A DNA stretch of 47,172 nucleotides from Streptomyces sp. SID10853 (GCF_010548145.1 NZ_JAAGLN010000025.1:1-47172); one strand, 5' to 3'; shown: positions 8,341 to 16,719, counted from the stretch's first letter. Made by a program: numbers and translations. Notes: generated from the sequence alone by a model not told the origin.

Positions 8341-9663
8341 TTATTCCTGTGCGGGTCGTCCGAGCTGGCGTACGGTCCATCCGGCCATTCGCCAGGCGTC
8401 GGCGTCGATGAGGTTGCGGAGGTCGACGAGGACCGGGGCCGCGACCAGTGGGGCGAGGGCCTTGGGATCGGCCTCGCGGAAGTGGGGCCACTCGGTGGCC
8501 AGGACGATCAGTTCGGCGCCCTGGACGGAGGAGTCCAGGGTGGCGGCGTAGTCGAGTTCGGGGTTACGGCGCAGCGCACTGGGCACGGCGTGCGGGTCGT
8601 GGACCGTGACCGTCGCGCCGCGCTGGTGCATCAGCGCGGCGATCGCCAGGGCCGGGGATTCGCGTACGTCGTTGGTGCCGGCCTTGAAGGACGCGCCCCA
8701 GACGGTGACGCGTACGCCGTCAACCGGGCGGCCGAGGGTCTGCTCGATGAGCTTCAGCGCGGCGGTGGGGCGTGATTCGTTGACCTCTTCCGCTGCGCGC
8801 AGCATGGTCGCGGCCTCGGTGGCGCCCAAGGTGCGGGCGGAAGCGGTGAATGCGCGGACGTCCTTGGGGAGGCAGCCGCCGCCGTAGCCGGGTCCGGCGT
8901 TCAGGCCGCCGCGGCCGATGCGAGGGTCGACGCCGATGGCCTCGGTCAGCTGCTGGACGTCGGCCCCCGCCGCGGCGCACATGTCGGCGACGCCGTTGAT
9001 GAAGGAGATCTTCAAGCCGAGGTACGCGTTCGCCGCGCCCTTGATCAGCTCAGCGGTAGCCGGGTCGGTGACGAACAGCGGGATGCCGTCGGCCAGGAGC
9101 GGCGCATACACCTCGCGTACGACGTCCTCCGCGCGGGCCGATGGGACGCCGACCACGATCCGGTCGGGTCGCAGCGTGTCGTCGATGGCGTGGCCCTCGC
9201 GGAGGAACTCCGGGTTCCAGACGACCTCCACGTCCTCACCAGCCGGGGAGAGCCGGGCGAGAAGTGCGCCGAGATCGCGGGAAGTCCCAACGGTGACCGT
9301 CGACTTGCCGATGATCAGCGTCGGGCGGGTCAGGTGCGGGGCCAGTGCGCGGGCGGCGCCGAAGACCTGCCCGGTGTCGTAGCTCCGTCCATCCGCGTCG
9401 ATAGGCGTGCCCACGGCGAGAAAGTGGACATCGGCGAACTCGGCCGCCTCGGCGAGGCTCGTGGTGAACCGGAGCCTCCCGGACGCGGTGTGGGTGGCGA
9501 GGAGTTCCGGCAGGCCCTCCTCGTAGATGGGGCACCCACCGGCGTTGAGACGGTCGATCTTCGCCTGGTCCAGGTCCACGCCGATGACCTCGTGGCCGAT
9601 CTCGGCCATGGCAGCGGCGTGGGGGATACCCAGGTGACCGCAGCCGATGACGGATACGCGCAT
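8341..9663 (-). CDS. UDP-glucose/GDP-mannose dehydrogenase family protein
   Basis: The 440-residue protein has an N-terminal NAD-binding Rossmann motif (VIGCGHLGIP), the central dimerisation part with AELIKGAANAYLGLKISFIN, the catalytic cysteine at about residue 264 in GYGGGCLPKD, and a C-terminal UDP-binding domain (WGASFKAGTNDVRESPA). Such enzymes oxidise UDP-glucose to UDP-glucuronate, or a related sugar nucleotide, with two NAD. The ATG at 9663 has GGAGAG six bases upstream. No glycosyltransferase or polysaccharide export gene is near, which is odd for this enzyme. It sits between the SIR2-like gene (104 bp) and the MazG-like gene (26 bp). A GGGTGCG/CGCACCC inverted repeat lies at 9715-9741 upstream and might be an operator. 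Confidence 0.92.
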   Translation of the reverse strand: MRVSVIGCGHLGIPHAAAMAEIGHEVIGVDLDQAKIDRLNAGGCPIYEEGLPELLATHTASGRLRFTTSLAEAAEFADVHFLAVGTPIDADGRSYDTGQVFGAARALAPHLTRPTLIIGKSTVTVGTSRDLGALLARLSPAGEDVEVVWNPEFLREGHAIDDTLRPDRIVVGVPSARAEDVVREVYAPLLADGIPLFVTDPATAELIKGAANAYLGLKISFINGVADMCAAAGADVQQLTEAIGVDPRIGRGGLNAGPGYGGGCLPKDVRAFTASARTLGATEAATMLRAAEEVNESRPTAALKLIEQTLGRPVDGVRVTVWGASFKAGTNDVRESPALAIAALMHQRGATVTVHDPHAVPSALRRNPELDYAATLDSSVQGAELIVLATEWPHFREADPKALAPLVAAPVLVDLRNLIDADAWRMAGWTVRQLGRPAQE

Positions 9664-9767
9664 GGTCGACTCTCCTATCCCTGTACTCGCCCGCCCGGTG
9701 AGTCCGGGCCGGCCGGGTGCGCCACGCTAGCGCTCGCACCCAGCGCTGCCCTCTTCGTGCAGGTGGC

Positions 9768-11000
9768 TCAACCGTGCTGTGGCTTCAGGGCGTTGACGAG
9801 TGCCGGCAACGCATCGGCGGCGGTGGCCCGGCACACCAGATCACCGTCCTGGGGCCCTTCCAGCGGGTACGACATGAACTCGCCGTCGTGCCAGAAGCCC
9901 TCCGGGTCGAGGTAGACGACCTGCATGCCTCGCTCGCGGGCGCGAGCCTGCACCTTGCGTCGGTCGGCATGCAGACCGACGACGAGGAGGGCCTTGGCGC
10001 CGTCCACCCATTCGACATCGGGCACCGCCTGGTCGTACCGGCGCATGAAGCACTCGTCGAGCCCGGCACGAGCGGCCAGAACATCGAAGTTGTTGGTGAT
10101 GACGGGCCCGACGAGGTGGCCGGCGTCCTTCAGCTCCTTGAGTGCCCGCATCGCCGGGGTGGGCTCGGCAAGGAAGCAGGCGCGGAACATCTCGACGAAC
10201 TCCGCCGCCTTCTCCTCCGGCTCGGTCAGTACCTCGTGGAGGAGCGTGTCGGCCGTCGGCGAGAGCGTGAAGCGGTGTTCACGTGGTTCGTGCCCCTGGC
10301 GGTCTGTGACCCGGTAGATCTCGTGGAGCCGGTGCAGGGGCGGGATGCCCGCCTCCACCGACGTACCGCAGCCGATCTCCACCTGGAACGGTCGCAGGTC
10401 TGCCAGCACGGACAGGTCCGGGATGCGCGTCGGCGTGCCTGGGCGGTCTTTGCGCCGGATGCCGGTGGACAGCACGTTCCACGGGAGTTGTCGGACCGCA
10501 GGCGGAGGGGCATAGGCCACTGATGCGATCTGCACGTCCAGACTCTGGTAGTCAGGGGGCAGCGTGCGGCCGACAGCCGCGTCCTGGGGGTGGACATCGT
10601 GTTCGGTGATGCGGCACTTCAGGTCCCGGCGGGTCCATAAGAAGCCGCCAGGTGCTTCTCTCCATCCGCCGGCGGCGAGCGAGTCCATGAGCGCGTCATG
10701 GTGCGCGTCGATCTCGTCGCTCGGGGCGGACGTGGAGTGGTAGAGGTACAGGTCGGTCAAGCCGATGGCTGGTGCCGCTGTGGTGGGTACCAGGCCGTAC
10801 CGGTAGCGGTAGTGAATGATCCGCCGCCGGGCGTCGTCGGAGGTCGCCCAGCCGGACTGGCCGGCGGTGTCCTTCTCCTGAGTGCGACGCCAGATGCCCT
10901 CTTCGATGTAGCGGGGGCGGTCGGCGTCACCGAAGTACGTGTTCCAGACTCGCTGCTGCTCGGGTACGAGCTGGTCGATGACGATGTACGGGATGTCCAC
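9768..11000 (-). CDS. SIR2-like domain protein with an unassigned N-terminal region
   Basis: Of 410 residues, the second half resembles the sirtuin NAD-binding fold: GCGTSVEAGIPPLHRLHE at about 210 (compare the canonical GAGxSxxxGIPxFR), then TNNFDVLAARAG at 302 (compare QNIDxLHxxAG), then ALLVVGLHADRRKVQARARE and QVVYLDPEG. The canonical QN is NN and the LH histidine position is Ala. I cannot find the sirtuin HG catalytic motif, so NAD or nucleotide binding is more likely than deacylation. Residues 1-200 match nothing I recognise. The GTG at 11000 has GGGAGG four bases upstream. SIR2-like domains are frequent in bacterial defence NADases; whether this one is such an enzyme is inference. Confidence 0.75.
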   Translation of the reverse strand: MDIPYIVIDQLVPEQQRVWNTYFGDADRPRYIEEGIWRRTQEKDTAGQSGWATSDDARRRIIHYRYRYGLVPTTAAPAIGLTDLYLYHSTSAPSDEIDAHHDALMDSLAAGGWREAPGGFLWTRRDLKCRITEHDVHPQDAAVGRTLPPDYQSLDVQIASVAYAPPPAVRQLPWNVLSTGIRRKDRPGTPTRIPDLSVLADLRPFQVEIGCGTSVEAGIPPLHRLHEIYRVTDRQGHEPREHRFTLSPTADTLLHEVLTEPEEKAAEFVEMFRACFLAEPTPAMRALKELKDAGHLVGPVITNNFDVLAARAGLDECFMRRYDQAVPDVEWVDGAKALLVVGLHADRRKVQARARERGMQVVYLDPEGFWHDGEFMSYPLEGPQDGDLVCRATAADALPALVNALKPQHG

Positions 11001-11301
11001 GATTCCTCCCTGAAGAATCACGCGTGGATGTTCCAGATGGCTGACGGGGTGCGGCCGAGCCGCAGGCGGATCTCTCTGGAGCCGGAGCGGCCTCAGCGGT
11101 CGGAGTGCCGGCTCGTGTCCACTGCGACGGCAGAAGGCCGGTGGATGGCGCCGACGAGAAGCGGAGTGGTCTGCTTCTGCAGTGCCCAGGCCGGACCGAC
11201 CAGCCCGCGACGGCCAGGAACACGAGCGCGAGCCGGCCCCCGCCCCTCGGGTCGTGGGGTGATGGAAGCGGCGCTTCGGGCGTGACGGTGTCGAGCCCTG
11301 G
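11001..11301. other. Intergenic stretch without a convincing gene
   Basis: This 301-bp gap separates the 148-residue protein gene from the SIR2-like gene, both on the minus strand. All frames here look like non-coding composition, with no good start or ribosome site before the SIR2-like gene. It could hold a separate promoter for the SIR2-like/UGD/MazG part, but I see no clear hexamers. Confidence 0.5.
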
Positions 11302-11748
11302 TCACGGGGTGCTTCCGAGAGCGCGCTCGTGCGCCTCCAAGAGGCGGCTGGTCTGCGCGTACAGCCGCTCTAGCTCCGCCGTGGTGAGGATGAGTGCGCC
11401 GTCGAAGGTCGAGCTGTCGTCGAAGTGGAACTCGACGGGGACCGACCCCTGCCGGGCTCTCCGGTCGTAGACCGCGTCCCCGCCGGCCAGCAGCGTGGCG
11501 TGCGTGGCTTTCGCCGGCACCGGCCTGAGCGTCGTCCCGTCGGCGGGCGCGGACCACTGGGTTCCGCCTCCGGGCGGGCGCAGGTGGTAAGTCGTGGCAG
11601 AGCCCTCGCCGGGGAGGGCGACCACGACACCGACACGACCCTCGCGGGCGCTGTCGGTGGCGAGGTCGCCGAGCCGTGGAACGAAGGGGGATGCCGTACC
11701 TAACTCGACTCCCTGTGACGGGAGATGGGGAGAGGGTTGTCGCGTCAT
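11302..11748 (-). CDS. Conserved-looking protein of unknown function, 148 residues
   Basis: I do not recognise a named domain. The sequence is soluble, with a probable beta-rich first half (GRVGVVVALPGEGSATTYHLRPPGGGTQW, quoted in parts: GRVGVVVAL and YHLRPPGGG) and a C-terminal helix ending ERLYAQTSRLLEAHERALG. It has normal high-GC codon use and lies 55 bp after the XRE-type regulator, on the same strand. There is no ribosome site before the ATG at 11748, but a TAACTT box sits six bases upstream, so the mRNA may be leaderless. It is probably part of the regulator-linked cassette. Confidence 0.65.
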   Translation of the reverse strand: MTRQPSPHLPSQGVELGTASPFVPRLGDLATDSAREGRVGVVVALPGEGSATTYHLRPPGGGTQWSAPADGTTLRPVPAKATHATLLAGGDAVYDRRARQGSVPVEFHFDDSSTFDGALILTTAELERLYAQTSRLLEAHERALGSTP

Positions 11749-11754
11749 GCTCTG

Positions 11755-11760
11755 AAGTTA
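11755..11760 (-). promoter_or_regulatory. Candidate -10 box for a leaderless transcript
   Basis: TAACTT (minus strand) fits the actinobacterial TANNNT -10 pattern and ends six bases before the ATG at 11748, which would place the start of transcription at the start codon. No clear -35 is visible. Confidence 0.4.
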
Positions 11761-11803
11761 GGGACACGACGACCCTCGAATATGAGCCGGAGGAATACGA
11801 TGC

Positions 11804-13033
11804 CTATCCGTCCAGGTGGAAGCGGTCGGACATGCGCCGCAACTTCTCCCGCGTCACCGCTCGTTCCGCATAGACGATGCTGCGCAGCGTCGAGCGGGCG
11901 ATCGGGTGGTTCCGCACGAGCTGGGGTGCGATCCGCTCGGCTGTCTCCAGCTCGGCCAGGGCCCTTATGCGGTTCCCGTCCCACAGCCAGGCGCGCGCGA
12001 CATCCATGTGGTGATGCCCCTGGCGGGAGTTGGGCAGCGACCCGATCAGGTCTGGGCTGGTACGACGGTTTATCTCAAGGGCCTTGCCCTGCTTGCCCAT
12101 CTCCAGAGCCACGCTGATGGCGTGGATCTGCACGTTCCCGGCAGAGAAGGTCAGCGAATGCCGGTCGTACACCGGCGCTCCGACGTACGCGTCCATGCGT
12201 TCGGCAGCAGCCTTCGCGTGACCGATACGGTCTTCGGCCTCCGAGGCGCGGCCGGCTCGGGCGGCGGAAACCGCAGCTCGCAGCTGCAGCGTGCCCCAGG
12301 CTCGTACGGCCAGCGGTTCGCCACGGTCGTACTCCTGCTCCACTGACGTGATCGCCTTGTCCGAGAGCGTCAGGGCGTCGGTCCAGTCAGCCGTCGCCCA
12401 CATGTCCCAGACCCGCATCCAGTCGGCGACGGCGGGCAACACGGGGTCCCCCGAAAGCCTGGCCGACCAAGCGACCCGCTCGCACGCCATGGCGACCAGT
12501 TCGGGATGCCCGAGAGAGTGGGCGGCGGTGTGTGCGAACTTGCAGCACACGGCGTAGATGGCATACGCCTCCTCCCGCTCGTGCCCCTCCGACTCCTCCG
12601 CCAGGGCGCGCGCCTCGCGGAACAGGTCCGGGAGAACCCGGAGAATCGCCACGTTGGAAGCGGTGTCCCGCAGGCGGTGCAGCCGGGTCACCTCACGCCA
12701 CAGCTGTGATGCGGGCCGCGGAGCCCCGTCGAAGACGGGAACGAGGTCATAGCGGCGCAGCTCGCGCAGGATCGACGAGGCGGCAACCTGCCACTGGTTG
12801 TCGTCGGGGGAGCTGCTGTACGGGCGCCCGATCAGGTCGTTCGGATGGACGTGCAACTCTGCGGCCAATTGGTTGAGCAGCCCGACCCTGTCCAGCTCGA
12901 TCAGGCCACGTTCCATCTTCGACACCCAGCCCTGCGACTTCCCCAGGGCCGTCGCCAGATCGGCCTGCGGCATCCCCAGCCGCAGCCTCGCCCTGCGAAC
13001 GCGCTTGCCGATCTCCTCGGCTTCCTCCAGCAT
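11804..13033 (-). CDS. XRE-family regulator with TPR-like helical C-terminus
   Basis: The 409-residue protein starts with a Cro/C1-type helix-turn-helix (about residues 8-65: IGKRVRRARLRLGMPQADLA, then KSQGWVSKMERGLIELDR). About 340 residues of helical repeat-like sequence rich in Ala, Glu and Trp follow, as in Streptomyces XRE regulators with tetratricopeptide-like sensor domains. I chose the ATG at 13033, with GGGAGGTG just upstream, over the longer frame to 13114. It is the first gene of a minus-strand run ending at the MazG-like gene, so it probably controls that run. The ligand or partner is unknown. The rest of the cassette and the flanking scar suggest acquisition together. Confidence 0.85.
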   Translation of the reverse strand: MLEEAEEIGKRVRRARLRLGMPQADLATALGKSQGWVSKMERGLIELDRVGLLNQLAAELHVHPNDLIGRPYSSSPDDNQWQVAASSILRELRRYDLVPVFDGAPRPASQLWREVTRLHRLRDTASNVAILRVLPDLFREARALAEESEGHEREEAYAIYAVCCKFAHTAAHSLGHPELVAMACERVAWSARLSGDPVLPAVADWMRVWDMWATADWTDALTLSDKAITSVEQEYDRGEPLAVRAWGTLQLRAAVSAARAGRASEAEDRIGHAKAAAERMDAYVGAPVYDRHSLTFSAGNVQIHAISVALEMGKQGKALEINRRTSPDLIGSLPNSRQGHHHMDVARAWLWDGNRIRALAELETAERIAPQLVRNHPIARSTLRSIVYAERAVTREKLRRMSDRFHLDG

Positions 13034-13516
13034 CAGGACACCTCCCGGCCGCCGGACGATCCGGCGCGATCGCCGGTCCGTCCGTACAGAGTTCGTCTCC
13101 AGCACGGTACCCATGACGCGGCTTGCGCGTGAGACGAGCTGCCGGGATTAGGAGTGCCACAGCCGTGTTTCCTGTCTCGCCATGATCCGTCCGGCTCCGC
13201 AGGCATCGACGGTGCCGTCTTCGGTCGGCCGCCAGGTGAGGGGCGCACGGCACGGCTCTATCTCTGGGGGTCGGCGACACCGTCGACCCGGTGGTGCCGC
13301 TGTTTACGAGCTCTTCGCTGATCCTCTCCGATCCGGCATACCTGCCGAGCGTGGCGCTGGGCGTCGGAGTGGGAAGCGGTCGCCGATACGCCCGCAGCCG
13401 GCCCCCGCGAGTCATGTCCTCGCGGGGGCCGGCTGTTTTCATCCGCCTGCAGGTGAAGGTTGAGAAGACGATCACGAGCAGGACGTCATGAGCAGGACGT
13501 CAGAAGCACCGCCCCG
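13034..13516. other. Intergenic region between regulator and superoxide dismutase
   Basis: This 483-bp stretch contains the promoter side of the XRE regulator, an unassigned middle part and a strong hairpin at 13396-13434. Frames of 60-90 codons exist on both strands, but none has a good start or recognisable product. It is where the right-hand border of the island should lie; I do not see a matching tRNA or repeat. Confidence 0.5.
13396..13434. terminator. 16-bp perfect hairpin, probable terminator
   Basis: The stems at 13396-13411 and 13419-13434 are perfect complements with a 7-base loop. A GTTTTC tail lies on the plus-strand side. It sits about 80 bases beyond the superoxide dismutase stop, so it could end that minus-strand transcript, but the T-rich tail suggests it could also act on plus-strand transcription. 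Confidence 0.65.
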
Positions 13517-14158
13517 TCACGGCGCGAGCAGCAGCACGTCGGCGCGCTCCTTGGCGGCGGCGTAACGCTTCGCCACGTCCTGCCAGTTGACGACCTTCCA
13601 CATCGCCTCGATGAAGTCCACCTTCTGGTTCTTGTACTGCAGGTAGAAGGCGTGCTCCCAGGCGTCGAAGACCAGGACCGGCACCGAACCCTGGCCGACG
13701 TTGCCCTGGTGGTCGTAGATCTGCTCGACGATGAGCCGCCCGCTGACCGGCTCGTACGCGAGGACGCCCCAGCCCGAACCCTGGGTGGTCGCTGCGGCCT
13801 TGGTCAGCTGGGCCTTGAACTTAACGAAGGAGCCGAACGACTCGGCGATCGCACCGGCGAGCTCGCCGACGCCGTCCTTGTCCAGAGGCTCGCCACCGCC
13901 GTCGCCGGTCATGTTGTGCCAGTAGATGCTGTGCAGGATGTGACCGGAGAGATGGAACGCGAGGTTCTTCTCCAGGCCGTTCACCGCGCCCCACTGGTCC
14001 TTGTCGCGCGCCTCCGCCAGCTGCTCCAGCGTGTCGTTGGCGCCCTTCACATAGGCCGCGTGGTGCTTGTCGTGGTGCAGCTCGATGATCTGGGGATTGA
14101 TCACCGGTTCCAGCGCCGCGTAGTCGTACGGAAGTTCAGGAAGTGTGTAAGTCGCCAT
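13517..14158 (-). CDS. sodF: Superoxide dismutase, Fe/Mn family
   Basis: The 213-residue protein has the family's N-terminal helical hairpin (His28 in [12 protein letters not shown], His76 in GHILHSIYW) and the C-terminal ligand segment [13 protein letters not shown]. It disproportionates superoxide in the cytoplasm. Streptomyces has an Fe-type SodF and a Ni-type SodN that are regulated oppositely by nickel. The Nur box in the promoter region (14184-14200) identifies this as the sodF type, repressed when nickel is available. The ATG at 14158 gives the standard [13 protein letters not shown] start. It is preceded by a terminator for the permease gene and has its own transcript. Confidence 0.95.
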   Translation of the reverse strand: MATYTLPELPYDYAALEPVINPQIIELHHDKHHAAYVKGANDTLEQLAEARDKDQWGAVNGLEKNLAFHLSGHILHSIYWHNMTGDGGGEPLDKDGVGELAGAIAESFGSFVKFKAQLTKAAATTQGSGWGVLAYEPVSGRLIVEQIYDHQGNVGQGSVPVLVFDAWEHAFYLQYKNQKVDFIEAMWKVVNWQDVAKRYAAAKERADVLLLAP

Positions 14159-14183
14159 GTCGTCCGAGCCCTCCGACTGCTTA

Positions 14184-14200
14184 TTGCAAGCTATATGCAA
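14184..14200 (-). promoter_or_regulatory. Nur (nickel-responsive repressor) box of sodF
   Basis: The minus strand reads TTGCAT-ATAGC-TTGCAA, matching the known Nur operator pattern TTGCAA-N5-TTGCAA with one mismatch. It lies 26 bases upstream of the sodF start codon, a position where bound Ni-Nur would block transcription. Confidence 0.8.
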
Positions 14201-14284
14201 GTGCAGGCTAGCAGCAGCTGCATGTGAGGCGCGGGAGGCCCCGCCGTACCGGCTCGTGCCGCCCGTAGCGCTCGTACCACGGAC

Positions 14285-14328
14285 AGCCGGAAGGGCGGGC
14301 GCCCTGTGCGGCGCCCGCCCTTCCGGCT
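14285..14328 (-). terminator. 19-bp perfect hairpin after the permease gene
   Basis: The stems at 14285-14303 and 14310-14328 pair perfectly around a 6-base loop. It lies between the permease stop and the sodF promoter, and should insulate the two. Confidence 0.8.
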
Positions 14329-14352
14329 GACTCTCTGACTCTCTGACTCTCT
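14329..14352. repeat. 8-bp tandem repeat, three units
   Basis: GACTCTCT is repeated three times in a row, with a degenerate fourth unit after it, between the permease stop codon and its terminator hairpin. Confidence 0.85.
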
Positions 14353-14386
14353 GGATCTCTGGCGTCTCCGGGGCCTCCGGACCGGG

Positions 14387-15769
14387 TCAGCTCCCCGCGA
14401 CGGCCCGACGCCGTCGCGCGCTCAACTCCCGTATGCCGGCCGCCACCAGCACCACCGCCGTCGCCCCCAGCGACCACAGCAGCTGCGGGCGTGCCGTGTC
14501 ATCGGTCAGCATCAGTACGAAGACGACGGCCAGACCGGCCAGCGTGGCCCAGCTCAGCCACGGGAAGCCCCACATCCGCAGTTGCAGCAGCTCCGGGGTG
14601 TCCCGCTCGATCCGCCGGCGCAGCCTCAGCTGGCTGGCGGCGATCAGCGCCCACACGAACAGCAGGACCGCACCGACCGCGTTGAGCATGTAGAGGAACA
14701 CCGAGTCCGGCCACTCCAGATTGAGCAGGACCGACACGAACCCGAAGGCGACCGACGCCAGGACCGCCCGGCGCGGCACGCTGCCGGTGACCTTGAGCAG
14801 CCCGCGCGGCGCCTCGCCCCGCTCGGCCAGCGAGAAGATCATCCGCGACGAGCCGTAGAGATTGGCGTTGAGCGCGGAGAGCATCGCCACGAAGACGACG
14901 ATGTTCATGATGGTCCCCGCCGACGGCACACCGATCGAGTCGAGCACCGTCACATACGGGGAGAGCCCCGCCTGCTGTGCGCTCCAGGGCAGTACCGCCA
15001 CGATGACCAGCATCGACCCCACGTAGAAGAAGAGGATCCGGAACACCGCGCTGCGCACCGCACGGCCGACCGCCCGCACCGGGTTCTCGGTCTCCGCCGC
15101 GGCGATCGTCACCACCTCGAGACCGCCGAAGGCGAAGACGACCGCGAGCACGCCGGAGATGACGCCGTGCCAGCCGTGCGGCAGGAAGCCGCCCTGCCCG
15201 GTGAGGTTGGTCAGCCCGACGGGGTCGGTGTCCGGCAGTACACCGAAGACCGCCAGCAGCCCGAGCGCCAGGAAGAGGACGATGGCGCCGATCTTCAGGG
15301 CGGCGAACCAGAACTCGAACTCGCCGAAGTTCCGTACGGCCGCGAGGTTGGCGACGGTGAAGACCACCATGAAGACCAGCACCCAGGCCCACTGCGGAAC
15401 CCCCGGCACCCAGCCGTTGGCGATCTGGGCCGCGGCCGTCGCCTCCACGGCGAGGACGACCACCAGCAGGAACCAGTACAGCCACCCCACCGTGAATCCG
15501 GCCCAGCGCCCCAGCGCCCGCTCCGCGTGCACCGAGAACGAGCCGGACGCGGGGAGCGCCGACGACATCTCGCCGAGCATCCGCATCACGAGCATCGCGA
15601 GGGTCCCCGCGATCAGATAGGAGACGACGATGCCGGGGCCCGCGACGGCGATGCCCGCGCCCGAACCCACGAAGAGCCCGGCGCCGATCACCCCGCCCAG
15701 GCCGAGCATGGTCAGATGGCGCTGCTTCAGCCCGGCGGAGAGGGGCTCCGCCCTGAGGGGTTCGGACAT
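14387..15769 (-). CDS. APC-superfamily amino acid permease (GabP/AroP type)
   Basis: This 460-residue inner membrane protein has about 12 hydrophobic segments and the APC signature at the first helix (MLGLGGVIGAGLFVGSGAGI), followed by EATAAAQIANGWVPG and the GEFEFWFAALKIGAI region typical of amino acid/GABA permeases. It would import an amino acid with protons; the substrate cannot be told. I chose the ATG at 15769, giving the short cytoplasmic N-terminus MSEPLRAEPLSAGLKQRHL. A paralogue of very similar layout lies at 16720-18165, with bioY between them. A strong hairpin follows the stop. Confidence 0.9.
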   Translation of the reverse strand: MSEPLRAEPLSAGLKQRHLTMLGLGGVIGAGLFVGSGAGIAVAGPGIVVSYLIAGTLAMLVMRMLGEMSSALPASGSFSVHAERALGRWAGFTVGWLYWFLLVVVLAVEATAAAQIANGWVPGVPQWAWVLVFMVVFTVANLAAVRNFGEFEFWFAALKIGAIVLFLALGLLAVFGVLPDTDPVGLTNLTGQGGFLPHGWHGVISGVLAVVFAFGGLEVVTIAAAETENPVRAVGRAVRSAVFRILFFYVGSMLVIVAVLPWSAQQAGLSPYVTVLDSIGVPSAGTIMNIVVFVAMLSALNANLYGSSRMIFSLAERGEAPRGLLKVTGSVPRRAVLASVAFGFVSVLLNLEWPDSVFLYMLNAVGAVLLFVWALIAASQLRLRRRIERDTPELLQLRMWGFPWLSWATLAGLAVVFVLMLTDDTARPQLLWSLGATAVVLVAAGIRELSARRRRAVAGS

Positions 15770-16041
15770 GGTGCTCGACGCTCGCGATGCTCTGGATGAC
15801 GGGAACGGACGTTTTGGTGAGATCCCACAGTGTCCCCAAGGGGCCACCCGTTCCGCAACGGAGATCTACCTGCCAGGACCTCCAGTGACGAGCATCACGC
15901 GCGAAGACGGTTGAACCGCACCCTTTGTATGAAACCAACCAAAGCCCCAACCTCCGCTTTGTGGGCCGCTGATGGTGTTCCGCACCGGCCCGCCGCGCTA
16001 ACGTCAGCCTGTCCCCACCTGCCCTCACCCGCGGAGTCCCG

Positions 16042-16626
16042 ATGAGCACTGCTGCCGCCACCACCCGCCCCGGAGCGGTCCTCGCCGATCTGCTGCCGGC
16101 CACCCGTACGCGCGACATCGCGCTCGTGCTCGGCGGCGCCGCGCTCACCGGCATCGCGGCGCAGATCGCCGTGCCGATCCCCGGCTCCCCGGTCCCGGTC
16201 ACCGGCCAGACCTTCGCCGCGCTCCTGGTGGGCGCCTCGCTCGGCGCGCGCCGCGGTTTCCTCTCCCTCGCGGTGTACGCGCTGGTGGGCATGGCGGGCA
16301 TGCCGTGGTTCGCGAACGGCGCATCGGGCCCCGGCGGCGCCACCTTCGGCTACGTCCTCGGCATGCTGCTGGCGTCGGCCACGGTCGGCGCCCTGGCCAG
16401 GCGCGGCGGTGACCGGTCCGTGCTGCGCACCGCGGGCACCATGGTGCTCGGCTCCGCGATCATCTACGCGGTCGGCGTCCCGTACCTGGCGCTGACCACC
16501 GGCATGTCGGCCTCGGCCGCCATCGCCGCCGGCCTCGTCCCGTTCCTCATCGGGGACGCGCTGAAGGCGGCCCTCGCCATGGGCGCGCTGCCGAGCGCCT
16601 GGAAGCTGGCGGGCCGCCGCGGCTGA
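16042..16626 (+). CDS. bioY: BioY family biotin transporter (substrate-binding S component)
   Basis: The 194-residue membrane protein has about six hydrophobic segments and the BioY hallmarks: IPGSPVPVTGQTFAALLVG near residue 50, GASLGARRG, and YALVGMAGMPWFANG. BioY binds biotin and imports it alone or with an ECF energising module; no bioM/bioN genes are adjacent. The ATG at 16042 follows GCGGAGTCCC. A TAACGT box at 15999-16004 may be its -10 element. It is divergent from the first permease and convergent with the second, sharing an exceptional hairpin with the latter. Confidence 0.92.
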   Translation: MSTAAATTRPGAVLADLLPATRTRDIALVLGGAALTGIAAQIAVPIPGSPVPVTGQTFAALLVGASLGARRGFLSLAVYALVGMAGMPWFANGASGPGGATFGYVLGMLLASATVGALARRGGDRSVLRTAGTMVLGSAIIYAVGVPYLALTTGMSASAAIAAGLVPFLIGDALKAALAMGALPSAWKLAGRRG

Positions 16627-16650
16627 CCCGGCCGGACACGGACGTACAAC

Positions 16651-16714
16651 GGACAGACATGCGGGAGGGGCCGCACCCGGTTCGCCGGGTGCGGCCCCTC
16701 CCGCATGTCTGTCC
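16651..16714. terminator. 30-bp perfect hairpin with TTCG loop, bidirectional terminator
   Basis: Two 30-base arms (16651-16680 and 16685-16714) are perfect reverse complements around a TTCG tetraloop. It lies between the convergent bioY and permease genes, five bases from the permease stop, and would end transcription from both sides. Confidence 0.85.
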
Positions 16715-16719
16715 CGAGG

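Noticed and set aside
14499..16343. 614-codon minus-strand open frame overlapping the first permease and bioY
   Set aside because: Frame-shifted reading of high-GC coding DNA; the permease and bioY frames have clear family motifs and this one does not.
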